The position numbers and the translations under genes are program-made. Shown piece by piece: positions 1 to 6,743 of a DNA stretch of 19,469 bases. The first letter of the stretch is position 1, and each line of letters begins with the position of its first letter. Source of the stretch: Armatimonadota bacterium (lineage in GTDB: Bacteria > Armatimonadota > UBA10988); the NCBI GenBank assembly GCA_016183835.1, contig JACPDV010000516.1, forward strand, positions 1 through 19,469, given 5' to 3'. Below the pieces are notes generated by a model. It did not search any database, had not been told where the DNA came from, and saw nothing but the letters and a program-made list of their open reading frames with translations.

Positions 1-1385
1 AGCTTCTCCGCCGCCCGCCGCGCGCCGCACCACTCGTGCCAGCGCGCCCGCTGAAACGCCGTGGCGGGCCGTGCCGCGCGGATCCGGTGCGGCTCGCGCG
101 AGGGCGCCGGGCTGAGCGGCACCGACTCCACCAGCGGCAGGCCAGTGGCATCGAGCAGCGTGACCCGGTGCTCCTCGGGCGAGAGCAGGCGCAGCTCCAC
201 CGGCGTCGCCCGCGGCCCCAGGTCGAGCACGTACTCCATCGCCTGCGGGCCATCCAGTCGCACGGTCGCGCCAGGCTGCTCGGCGGCGGTGAGCACGTTG
301 AATCGCACCGCGCCGCTGACCAGCTCCCAGCTCAGCGCGGCGTCGGCGCTCGCATGGCTCAGCCCGCCCAGCCCGCGCAGCGGGAGCCACGTGTCGCGCT
401 GCACCATCACCTGCCCCGGCGCGAGCATTCGGTACTCGAGCTGGCTCGGCAGCGGCCCGCTCTGCACCTCGCAATACTGCCCGCCGGTGTCGGTCAGCAC
501 CTCGCGCCAGACCAGCCCGTCCGGCGCGCAGCCCCAGCTCCAGAGCTTGCGCCCGTGGACCAGGCTGGGGTCGGCGACGTGTGCGATGCCGGTGTCGCTC
601 GCGGTGTGCTGCAGCCCGAAGAAGCCCTCGTCCGGCGCTACGGCGAAGAACGCCGAATGCTGCTTGAGGTTGCTCAGCAGCCCGATGTCCTCGCCGTGGT
701 TGTCGGGATAGCCGAGGAACCCGGCCAGCCCGTGCGCGCCGCCGCCCTCGTTGAAGATCCGCGTGGTGCTCGGCGGCAGGACGAAGCGGGTGCCCTCGTG
801 GATGGGGTACGCGGCATTGACCCAGAAGAACCAGCGGTGCGGCAGGTCGGTGGGATTGGCGAGGCGCGTCTCCATCCCCACCGCGGCGGAGCCGGGGGCG
901 AGGGTGGTAATGCACTGCCAGCTCATGCCCGACACGGCCTCCACGTCCCAGGCGACGAAGTGCGCGGCGCCGGCGTCGTCGACAAAGACCTCGTGCGGGA
1001 TCTCGTCGGTGGTGGTGACGGTGTGGGAGCAGGGGAAGTTGACCTCGATCCCGGTGGCGTACCAGCAGCCGCGCAGCCCCACGAGTCCGGGCTTCAGCTC
1101 GGGATTGGCGTAGAGCGCCTCGCAGTCGGCGAGCTTGTCCCAGATGGACCACAGCCGGGCGTTGATCTCGGGGAGGAAGGTCAGGCGCAGGAACTCGTTC
1201 TCGAGGATCACGGCGCGGAGGCTGCGGGTCTCGGGGGTGCGGGCGTAGCTCTCGATGGTGGGGTAGGGGTAGATGGGCTGCCCGCGCGGGGCAAACTCGG
1301 GTTGCAGCGGCGGCTCGCGGTCGGGCCGGCCGAGGGGGTAGCTGGGGAAGAGGAGGGTGGTTTCGGAGACAGAGACGGGCGGCAT
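1..1385 (-). CDS. DUF5107 domain-containing protein, 3' end beyond window
   Basis: The minus strand is open from ATG at 1385 to the window edge (461 codons), so the C-terminus is missing. The start has an AGGAG ribosome site 10 nt upstream. The N-terminal half matches the DUF5107 pattern: a short proline-rich lead (residues 1-50), then a sugar-mutarotase-like beta-sandwich with the sequence NEFLRLTFLPEINARLWSIW near residue 63 and HRWFFWVNAAYPI near 183. The last residues before the edge (AFQRARWHEWCGARR) are helical, as expected for the start of the TPR region that usually follows DUF5107. These proteins are thought to act on carbohydrates, but no reaction is established and I assign none. 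It is transcribed away from the toxin-antitoxin module. A decayed copy of its first 43 codons lies at 2078-2209. Confidence 0.85.
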   Translation of the reverse strand, partial: MPPVSVSETTLLFPSYPLGRPDREPPLQPEFAPRGQPIYPYPTIESYARTPETRSLRAVILENEFLRLTFLPEINARLWSIWDKLADCEALYANPELKPGLVGLRGCWYATGIEVNFPCSHTVTTTDEIPHEVFVDDAGAAHFVAWDVEAVSGMSWQCITTLAPGSAAVGMETRLANPTDLPHRWFFWVNAAYPIHEGTRFVLPPSTTRIFNEGGGAHGLAGFLGYPDNHGEDIGLLSNLKQHSAFFAVAPDEGFFGLQHTASDTGIAHVADPSLVHGRKLWSWGCAPDGLVWREVLTDTGGQYCEVQSGPLPSQLEYRMLAPGQVMVQRDTWLPLRGLGGLSHASADAALSWELVSGAVRFNVLTAAEQPGATVRLDGPQAMEYVLDLGPRATPVELRLLSPEEHRVTLLDATGLPLVESVPLSPAPSREPHRIRAARPATAFQRARWHEWCGARRAAEK

Positions 1386-1471
1386 AGAGAGGCGGCTCCT
1401 GGCGAGTGATTCGACGGCTGAGGCAGGAGCCCTACGTCGACTTCGCGGGTGGCGCGCCGGTGCGGCGAACG

Positions 1472-1480
1472 TGCTACACT
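1472..1480 (+). promoter_or_regulatory. Extended -10 promoter candidate for the toxin-antitoxin module
   Basis: The bases TGCTACACT fit the extended -10 form (TGn followed by a TATAAT-like hexamer, TACACT). They lie 27 nt before the antitoxin ATG at 1508, giving a short leader that contains GGAG. No good -35 hexamer is found 16-18 bp upstream, which is usual for extended -10 promoters. Confidence 0.4.
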
Positions 1481-1507
1481 GCGGTTGGGGCGACACCGGA
1501 GCTCGGC

Positions 1508-1741
1508 ATGAGCGCAGAGAGCGAGATGGTACTGGCGGCGGCACTGGCGCTTCCCCCCACCGATCGGGCCGCGCTGGTCGAAGCGATCCTGGCCAGCTTC
1601 GACTGCCCCGCGAGGGCCGAGACTGACGCGGCGTGGGCCGTCGAGGCCGAGGACCGCATCGACGCATTCGAGCGTGGCGAGTTGCAGTCCGCACCCGCCG
1701 CCGAGGTGTTCGAACGGATCGACAGGCGCGGAAGAGGTTGA
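1508..1741 (+). CDS. Addiction-module antitoxin (TIGR02574-type)
   Basis: A 77-residue acidic protein. It has the layout of the small 'addiction module component' antitoxins: an N-terminal helix with LPPTDRAALVEAILASFD (about residues 15-32), then the family hallmark DAAWAVEAEDRIDAFERGEL (38-57) and a C-terminal segment ending VFERID, which in this family wraps the toxin. The frame stays open upstream to 1406, but ATG 1508 is chosen because GGAG lies 6 nt before it and the domain begins there. Its stop overlaps the TTG start of the RelE/ParE toxin as TTGA, so the two are translationally coupled. The antitoxin should neutralise the toxin and probably repress the shared promoter. That is inferred from the family; no DNA-binding domain is obvious. 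Confidence 0.82.
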   Translation: MSAESEMVLAAALALPPTDRAALVEAILASFDCPARAETDAAWAVEAEDRIDAFERGELQSAPAAEVFERIDRRGRG

Positions 1742-2040
1742 ACGTTCGTCTGCTGGCGGTGGCCGAGGTGGAGCTGGCCGAGGCCGTGGACTACTACAAC
1801 GGCCAGAGCGAGGGACTTGGTTTCGAGTTCGCGGCCGAGGTCCGCCAGACGCTGGAACGGATCGTGGAGCACCCCGAGGCGTGGCATCCACTCACGCCGC
1901 GCACCCGCCGTTGCCGGACGCGGCGCTTCCCGTACGGCGTCCTTTACCGGGTTCGCGACGAGGAGATCCTCGTGGTTGCGGTGATGCACCTGAGGCGCGC
2001 TCCGCAGAGCTGGCGGAAGCGGCTGGGCGGGCGGGCGTAG
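1738..2040 (+). CDS. RelE/ParE-family toxin
   Basis: A 100-residue basic protein of the RelE/ParE superfamily. It opens with VRLLAVAEVELAEAVDYYN (family pattern: strand, then a helix with A/E-x-D/E-YY), continues through GLGFEFAAEVRQTLERIVEHP and ends with the core strands RRCRTRRFPYGVLYRV and EEILVVAVMHLRRAP. The RFPY...YRV and VVAVMHLRR strands are the usual family signature. TTG 1738 is chosen as start: it overlaps the antitoxin stop, gives normal family length, and a GGAAGAGG stretch lies directly before it. Members either cut ribosome-bound mRNA (RelE) or poison gyrase (ParE). The sequence alone does not decide between them. Confidence 0.82.
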   Translation: MNVRLLAVAEVELAEAVDYYNGQSEGLGFEFAAEVRQTLERIVEHPEAWHPLTPRTRRCRTRRFPYGVLYRVRDEEILVVAVMHLRRAPQSWRKRLGGRA

Positions 2041-2077
2041 GCGGTAGATGGTTGGCGGTGGGGCGCCATCGTGGTCT

Positions 2078-2209
2078 TCATCTCGGGCTGGGGTAGACGG
2101 GCTGGCCGCGGGGTGTGCACCCGGGGTGCAGCGGTGGCTCGCGGTCGGGCGCGGCGAGGGGGCAGCCGGGGAAGGCGATGGTGGTCTGCGTGACTTCGAC
2201 GGGAAGCAT
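2078..2209 (-). pseudogene. Decayed 5' fragment of a second DUF5107 gene
   Basis: On the minus strand ATG 2209 opens 43 codons ending in TGA at 2078. The product (begins MLPVEVTQTTIAFPGCPL, ends TPRGQPVYPSPR) aligns without gaps to the first 42 residues of the DUF5107 protein at the left edge, with 26 identities, including PDREPPL and PRGQP. Similarity also reaches upstream of both ATGs (CAGGAGCCGCC against CACGAGCCGCC). Downstream of codon 43 the match is lost where the toxin gene region begins. It is therefore a truncated paralogue, not a functional gene. The two copies are direct repeats flanking the toxin-antitoxin module. Confidence 0.72.
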
Positions 2210-2561
2210 GGGGTGGGCGGCTCGTGGCGGGGCGGATTCGGCGCGAAGCGCAGCAACCTACGCCATTCCAGCAATCATCGGAGTACTGGATCCGCGAGCC
2301 CTCAATTCAGACTTCCGGCAGTGGCGATGGGGACGGCGACCAGACGCCCGGGCTCGGCCAGGCCCGAAGGGAGCGCCCCAGTGAGCGAGGCCGGACGACC
2401 GGTCCGCCCGGCGCCTCCCAACGTGGAAGCACGGCCGCGGTCTGAATCGGTTCGCGCGCGGGAGTTGTTACCGAAGATTCGTCAGCAATAGGGAAGGTGG
2501 CCCGCCGAAAAGTGCCAAAAAGAACGCCCAGTGGTTGGTGGGGACGGAGGAGCGGGCCACC
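2210..2561. other. Non-coding stretch between DUF5107 remnant and zinc-ribbon gene
   Basis: About 350 bp with no convincing gene. Short frames here have no family features. The first 25-30 bp appear to be the old upstream region of the DUF5107 remnant. A weak hairpin (GGGC...GCCC near 2350-2366) has no following T-run, so I do not call a terminator. The last part carries the ribosome site GGAGGAG (2546-2552) of the next gene. Confidence 0.5.
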
Positions 2562-4031
2562 ATGAAAGACCAACGGATCCTGTGCGTGCATTGCGGGGCC
2601 GAGAACGACGGGACGCAAGAAGCCTGCCGGTTGTGCGGTACCCCGATCGGGTCAGGTTCGGAACCGCCGGCGCAAGAACAAGACCAGTCGCCATGCACTG
2701 TGGAGCGGGGCTTGGAGTCCGACGGTTCCTCTGTCGCGGCTGGGCAAGCGCCGCCTGGGCGGCGCCCGGCATCGCGGCTGCTGTCTCTCCTTGTCTCAGT
2801 GGTGAGTGTCGCCTTGACGACCTTCTGTGGCGTTGGGCGGATCTGGTCGGGCCTTGACGTTCTTCCCGTGAGGGAGCCGGCGTGTCTGGCCGCAGTGGCA
2901 TTCTTCGCCACAGGCGTATTGGTGGCGGTGCTTTCGCTGATCCTGTGGTTCCTCGTGGAACGTGGCCGGCGCGGGTTTGTCCTGGTGACAGTGATGGCCA
3001 TCGCTGCAGCGTGGCCCATGCACTGGGGCCTTCGATCCGCTGGGGACATCTACGCATCTGGACCTGAACTTGCTTGGCTGCCCAGGCCGCTCCAGCGGCT
3101 CTTCTACCGGCCGTACGCGGGAAAGGACCATCTGCTCGTGGACCAAGCGGCGAAACTGCACATGTGGGCGTCCCTCCGCGAATTGGCTCGCGGCGGCAAT
3201 GAAGTGGACGTGGCTGCGGCCCTGCCTGGAATCGCAGGTGTTCCGACAGACCTGCTCGCAACCGTGCATAGGATCGCTTCGAGCAAACTGAGCGAGGCGG
3301 CCATTGCGGAAGATCAGTGTCGCTGGGGCGATGCCGCGGCCTTGCTTGGGGAGGCCGACTATTTGGAGCCAAACGCAGAAACAAGGCAGAAGTCGGCTCT
3401 CCTGGCCGCGCGTGAGAGCGTACCATTGTGCCCGGCAGTGGCTGTCGGGGCCGAGATCGACTCGTCAGGCTCGGATGCTCACGCTGGGTTCCTCGGCCTT
3501 CTTTGGGCGCCGCCAACATCCCAGGACGGCACCCCTTTGCGCATCGTCGGGTGTGTGCCTCGCAAGTGGATAGGTGGCTCCGTGGACGTCCCGCTCTGCA
3601 TAACAAACAAGTCAACTCGGTCCGTCTCGTCCATCTCCCAGGACCTCGCTTGGGCTGACCTCCGCTTTGGGCGCATCATCTCCGCCGAAAAGCCTGCCAA
3701 GAAAGCGGGTCCCGTAGCAGTTGGCGAGACAGGCCGTTGCCATGTGACATTACATGTCCCCGAATCGTTCCGAGAGCAGCCAGTCTCGGGTGGAAGCACC
3801 GCTCAACTCCTTACAATCGTGACAAGCCACCCGAATCGTGGAGGAAGAGAGTACACGTTTGAGGCACGGTTTGCCGGTCCTGCAGGAGGTCCGGGAGCCC
3901 ACTCGGGGATCATCCTCCCAGCGGGCATTGACTCGCGAGCGGCGAACGAGTTCTGCGCGCGCCTCCAGGAGGACTTGGTTCTCTGTGCAGTAGGCGATGT
4001 CGCGTTCGTACACGGCGTAGGTCATAAGTGA
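2562..4031 (+). CDS. Zinc-ribbon membrane protein of unknown function
   Basis: The product is 489 residues from ATG 2562, which follows GGAGGAG with 9 nt spacing; the frame is open a little further upstream without a better start. It begins with a zinc ribbon of the rubredoxin/zinc-knuckle type: C8-x2-C11 (CVHCG) and C22-x2-C25 (CRLCG). A polar linker follows, then three hydrophobic segments at about residues 73-95, 107-131 and 138-155, and a soluble region of about 330 residues. That region has a helical part (170-280) and a beta-rich part (about 335-450) that could be an immunoglobulin-like fold. I recognise no enzyme motif. The last 50 residues look less convincing than the rest and may come from a rearranged end. 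Codon use is less GC-rich than in the glnD block, which suggests acquired DNA. Function unknown. Confidence 0.72.
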   Translation: MKDQRILCVHCGAENDGTQEACRLCGTPIGSGSEPPAQEQDQSPCTVERGLESDGSSVAAGQAPPGRRPASRLLSLLVSVVSVALTTFCGVGRIWSGLDVLPVREPACLAAVAFFATGVLVAVLSLILWFLVERGRRGFVLVTVMAIAAAWPMHWGLRSAGDIYASGPELAWLPRPLQRLFYRPYAGKDHLLVDQAAKLHMWASLRELARGGNEVDVAAALPGIAGVPTDLLATVHRIASSKLSEAAIAEDQCRWGDAAALLGEADYLEPNAETRQKSALLAARESVPLCPAVAVGAEIDSSGSDAHAGFLGLLWAPPTSQDGTPLRIVGCVPRKWIGGSVDVPLCITNKSTRSVSSISQDLAWADLRFGRIISAEKPAKKAGPVAVGETGRCHVTLHVPESFREQPVSGGSTAQLLTIVTSHPNRGGREYTFEARFAGPAGGPGAHSGIILPAGIDSRAANEFCARLQEDLVLCAVGDVAFVHGVGHK

Positions 4032-4056
4032 GTGGTACGGTCCCGAATTCGACCGC

Positions 4057-4275
4057 TTGCGCCAGCGCACGCGAGAAGCAGCGGGATTGGTGTTCGCCAA
4101 CGCGAAGGCTGCAGTGGCTCGCTTGATAAGCGAGATGAACGCGGACAACGCTAGCGAGGCATTGGCCGAGATCGAGGCCCGCGTCCATAACTGCGGACCG
4201 GACACGGCCCAAGCCGCCGCCGACCTGGCCCGCGCCCGGCACGACGAACTGCTCGCGCACCCCGCCCACCCCTGA
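4057..4275 (+). CDS. Uncertain small ORF or C-terminal gene fragment
   Basis: The frame is open from 4021 (after TAG 4018) to TGA 4275. Its only plausible start is TTG 4057, which has no clear ribosome site. The 72-residue product is helical and alanine-rich (EALAEIEARVHNCG, AADLARARHDELL), with a sensible codon pattern, and residues upstream of the TTG (EWYGPEFDRL) also look protein-like. This suggests the C-terminal piece of a larger, lost gene rather than a whole gene. A competing minus-strand reading from ATG 4023 (begins MTYAVYERDIAYC) runs into the zinc-ribbon gene and is less likely. No family recognised. Confidence 0.3.
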   Translation: MRQRTREAAGLVFANAKAAVARLISEMNADNASEALAEIEARVHNCGPDTAQAAADLARARHDELLAHPAHP

Positions 4276-4300
4276 GCCGCCGGGCACCACGGGCTTCCCC

Positions 4301-4345
4301 CGCCGAACCCCACTTCCCGCCCGGGAGATGTCTGGTGGAGCCAAG
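4301..4345 (+). repeat. Leader-like repeat, copy 1
   Basis: This segment resembles 5654-5694: both contain CGCCGAACCC, then CCCGCC, CGGGAGA, GT, TGGTGG and CAAG in order, with 1-3 nt gaps. The second copy is the ribosome-binding leader of the oxidoreductase gene. The two coding frames do not correspond, so the similarity is at DNA level. At this GC content some chance matching is expected. Confidence 0.35.
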
Positions 4346-4511
4346 TCGTGTAGGGTGTTCCTGTCCGGCCCGCTGACGCAGGAGTCCGCCGCGTCGGCAC
4401 CAACTCCGGCGACCCAGGACAGCGCGGCGATGCTGGAGCGGTGGCGGCAGGCGGAGGCGCGGGCCGCGGCGGCCCCGCAGGATCGGGCTGCCGCGCCGGG
4501 AAGACCCGTGC
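4328..4511 (+). other. Open frame before the ART-like gene; possible frameshifted 5' part
   Basis: An ATG at 4328 behind GGGAG opens a frame beginning MSGGAKSCRVFLSG and containing MLERWRQAEARAAAAPQDR. It looks coding up to about 4500 and then loses protein character, exactly where the neighbouring frame that encodes the ART-like protein becomes convincing. This may be the original N-terminus separated by a one-base frameshift, or a chance open frame in GC-rich DNA. Confidence 0.25.
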
Positions 4512-5318
4512 GTGGAGGCGCCGGCGGTGATGCAAGCGAAGCGCGGGATTCCGCCGGAAGACCAGGTTCCACCGGAGTACCGCGAAGTCGAGCGCTGGGC
4601 CTACCAGGAGCACTATGCTGGGTCGATTCCTCCCCCGCAAGTGCTGGTTCACGCGGTAGCGGGAGCGATGGGCCATGCCGGCTACGGACTTTGGCAGCCG
4701 GCTGACCTGTTCGCCGACGAAGAGTGGTATGCGCCCGAGGGCTGGGCTCCACGGCCCGAGGCGATTCGAGCTGCGCGCGAGTCGGCGCTCGGCTACCTGG
4801 CCGGTTTGGGCCTTCGGGACGACCTGCCGGAAAGAGTGCTGTGGGCGCTGAAGCGCTGGGCGCAGGGCTACCACATCGATCCGAGGGTCCTCGGCCTGGC
4901 GGAGCAGTTTCTGGCCCTCGCACCGCCCTACGACGGCGCAATCCTGCGAGGTCTGACCCTCCCGGTCGGTTCAGACGGCTGGCCCGTATTGACGTGCTAT
5001 GACCCACGCGCCTTCGCGGCCGAGGATCGTCCGTCGCCTCTCGCGGGGCGACCGGCTGGGGTCGAGGTTGGGCGGGCGTTCCGGGTACCCCGGCCCAAAG
5101 CGTTCTCAGGCGGGCGGCCATTCGCCGGGAACGTCTTCGAGGTCCTTGAACCGCCGCACTCCGGGTGCAGCATCCGAGGCTTCAGCCTGTTCTGGGCGCA
5201 GGACGAAGTGCTCCTGCCGAGGGGCGTGCGGTTGATACCAACGCGCATCGAGCGGTCGGTGAACCCCGACGGCCGGCAATGCGCTATAATCTACCTGAGG
5301 CAGGTGTCCATCCCATGA
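4512..5318 (+). CDS. Putative ADP-ribosyltransferase-fold protein (ART-like)
   Basis: A 268-residue protein from GTG 4512. ATG 4530 is a good alternative, since GGAGG lies 11 nt before it. I see no membrane segment or signal peptide. The C-terminal half has the R-S-E layout of ADP-ribosyltransferases of the exotoxin/arginine-ART type: a helix (LWALKRW), PPYDGAILRGLTLP with the arginine at residue 146, a serine in KAFS (residue 199) followed by AGNVFEVLE, then IRGFSLFW and AQDEVLLPRGVRL with a Q230-x-E232 pair, and a final strand CAIIYLRQV. QxE is the form in enzymes that modify asparagine or similar residues, ExE in arginine-specific ones. The serine motif is not a standard STS. The fold call is from motif order only. 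Its stop overlaps the next gene's ATG as ATGA, so the two form a pair. Confidence 0.6.
   Translation: MEAPAVMQAKRGIPPEDQVPPEYREVERWAYQEHYAGSIPPPQVLVHAVAGAMGHAGYGLWQPADLFADEEWYAPEGWAPRPEAIRAARESALGYLAGLGLRDDLPERVLWALKRWAQGYHIDPRVLGLAEQFLALAPPYDGAILRGLTLPVGSDGWPVLTCYDPRAFAAEDRPSPLAGRPAGVEVGRAFRVPRPKAFSGGRPFAGNVFEVLEPPHSGCSIRGFSLFWAQDEVLLPRGVRLIPTRIERSVNPDGRQCAIIYLRQVSIP
5285..5290 (+). promoter_or_regulatory. Perfect -10 hexamer inside the end of the ART-like gene
   Basis: TATAAT stands 24 nt before the ATG of the small winged-helix gene, in the last codons of the ART-like gene. No -35 match is found at 16-18 bp upstream. It could give the small gene its own promoter, as is common when an antidote or regulator must outlast its partner. 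It could also be chance, although AT-rich hexamers are rare in this DNA. Confidence 0.25.
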
Positions 5319-5587
5319 AGCCGACGCCCTTCCAGGTCCGCGTGCTGAAGACCGTCGCCGCTCTGCTGCGGGATGGCCGCGCGGCGGTAGGGGTCCTGGA
5401 CGTCTGCCGAGCCATGCCGGAACTCGAGTTGCCGCCTAACCGCTTCTACCGGGCCATGACCGAGCTTCATGAGAAGGGGATGATCGTGCGCCGGGATACC
5501 TACCCGCGCACTTGCACCGGGTTGACCCCGGCCGGCCAGGCAGTGCTGGACGCGGCGTTCGCCGAAGCGGGATCCGCGCGCCCGTGA
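5315..5587 (+). CDS. Small winged-helix-like protein
   Basis: A 90-residue protein whose ATG overlaps the stop of the ART-like gene (ATGA). It has the order of a winged helix: helix FQVRVLKTVAALLRDGR (6-22), helix GVLDVCRAMP (25-34), a recognition-helix-like PNRFYRAMTELHEKGMI (41-57), then a wing with VRRDTYPRTCTGLTPAGQAV. The ending 'GLTPAGQAVLDAAF' is typical of MarR/PadR-like small DNA-binding proteins. I infer a DNA-binding regulator of its own operon, possibly an antidote or repressor for the ART-like protein. A partner role is inferred only from the overlap. No terminator is seen downstream. Confidence 0.6.
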   Translation: MKPTPFQVRVLKTVAALLRDGRAAVGVLDVCRAMPELELPPNRFYRAMTELHEKGMIVRRDTYPRTCTGLTPAGQAVLDAAFAEAGSARP

Positions 5588-5653
5588 GGTGGCCCGCCGT
5601 CGCCCATCCCGCCCGCCTCTGGACAATTCCCCGCGAAGGTCCCCGCCTCCTCA

Positions 5654-5694
5654 CGCCGAACCCGCCCCGCCACGGGAGACGTGTGGTGGGCAAG
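5654..5694 (+). repeat. Leader-like repeat, copy 2
   Basis: Partner of 4301-4345. It holds the ribosome site (GGGAG, 5674-5678) and start codon of the oxidoreductase gene. Shared blocks are CGCCGAACCC, CCCGCC, CGGGAGA, TGGTGG and CAAG. Confidence 0.35.
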
Positions 5695-6666
5695 GTCCGC
5701 ATCGCGATGATCGGCTGTGGCGGCATCGCCAACTCCCATGCCGCCGGCTACGAGCAGCTCACCGACCTGGGGGAGGTGGTCTACTGCTGCGATCCCCGGC
5801 TGGAGGGCGCGCAGAAGCTCGCCGAGCGGCTCGGCGGGCAGGCCGCCGCGAGCTACGCGGGGATCCTCGACCAGGTCGACGCCGTCGACATCTGCACCCC
5901 GCACCACCTCCATTTCCCCGCCGCGCGCGACGCGCTCCTGGCCGGCAAGCACGTCTTCGTCGAGAAGCCGCTCGCCAACACCCGCGCCGAGTGCCGCGAG
6001 CTGGTCAGGCTCGCCGCCCAGCGCAACCTGCGCCTGATGAGCGGCTACGTTTTGCGCTATATGCCCGCCATGCAGAAGCTCAAGGACGTGCTGGCCGCCG
6101 GGACGTACGGGCCGATCACCCAGATCGCCACGTCCGTCGAGGCGCGCGTGGGCTACGAGCACCTGCCTTGGGCTGCCGAGAAGGCCAAGCTGGGTGGCGG
6201 CGTGATGTTCAGCCACGGCTGCCACACCATCGACCTGATGGTCTGGCTCGGCGGCCCGGTGCGCCGCGTGGCGATGCTCGGCAACAACCTCAACGGTGAG
6301 TGGATGGAGGGCGAGAGCACCGCGCAGATGATCTTCGAGTTCGCCAGCGGGGCGCTGGGGCACCACACCTCGAGCTGGGCCATGCCGCACACCCACGCCA
6401 TCCCGTGGATGCGCGTGTGGTGCCGCGACGGGTACCTGGAGGTCTGTCCGCCCGGCCTGGCGGCCTGGGTGAAGGGCGAGCAGACGGTGCTGCACGCGGC
6501 CCCGGAGGGCGAGCCGTCGGCGATGCAGTTGCAGTTGCAGCACTACCTGGAGTGCGTGCGCGACGGCTCGACCCCGCTGACCGACGGGGCGGCGTCGCTG
6601 CCCTCGCTGGAGGTGATCTGGGCGGCCCACGAGAGCCGGGAGACGGGCCGGATGGTGACCCTGTGA
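5686..6666 (+). CDS. Gfo/Idh/MocA family NAD(P)-dependent oxidoreductase
   Basis: The product is 326 residues from GTG 5686, 7 nt after GGGAG; the neighbouring GTG 5683 is also possible. The N-terminal Rossmann domain shows RIAMIGCGGIANSHA (residues 5-19), an acidic end to beta-2 (CCDPR), DICTPHHLH and the family hallmark EKPLA (93-97). The C-terminal alpha/beta domain has GGGVMFSHGCHTIDLMVWLGG (170-190), where H180 and D183 fit the catalytic region. Relatives oxidise or reduce sugars, inositols or sugar amines using NAD(P); the substrate cannot be read from the sequence. Length is normal for the family. It is likely cytoplasmic. It ends just before the glnD promoter and appears to be a separate transcription unit. 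Confidence 0.9.
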   Translation: MGKVRIAMIGCGGIANSHAAGYEQLTDLGEVVYCCDPRLEGAQKLAERLGGQAAASYAGILDQVDAVDICTPHHLHFPAARDALLAGKHVFVEKPLANTRAECRELVRLAAQRNLRLMSGYVLRYMPAMQKLKDVLAAGTYGPITQIATSVEARVGYEHLPWAAEKAKLGGGVMFSHGCHTIDLMVWLGGPVRRVAMLGNNLNGEWMEGESTAQMIFEFASGALGHHTSSWAMPHTHAIPWMRVWCRDGYLEVCPPGLAAWVKGEQTVLHAAPEGEPSAMQLQLQHYLECVRDGSTPLTDGAASLPSLEVIWAAHESRETGRMVTL

Positions 6667-6670
6667 GCGG

Positions 6671-6699
6671 TTGACGGGCCTTCCCACCGCGCCTATACT
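6671..6699 (+). promoter_or_regulatory. Sigma70-type promoter of the glnD operon
   Basis: TTGACG (6671-6676) and TATACT (6694-6699) are separated by exactly 17 bp, each one base off the consensus. Transcription would start near 6706, giving a leader of about 38 nt before the GGAG ribosome site at 6733-6736. It lies in the only clear gap before nine closely packed genes, so it may drive all of them. Confidence 0.7.
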
Positions 6700-6743
6700 G
6701 GCTCCACGGCGTAGTTCGCGCCGTCACCGCCCGGAGACGAGCC

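Noticed and set aside
36..1409. Long plus-strand open frame of 457 codons
   Set aside because: It is a GC-rich shadow of the minus-strand DUF5107 gene, with low-complexity Arg/Ala/Gly/Pro composition and no domain.
3750..4874. Minus-strand frame with a protein-like stretch starting MTYAVYERDIAYC at 4023
   Set aside because: Only about 35 residues look real; it then runs antisense through the zinc-ribbon gene without features. Kept only as an alternative in the notes.
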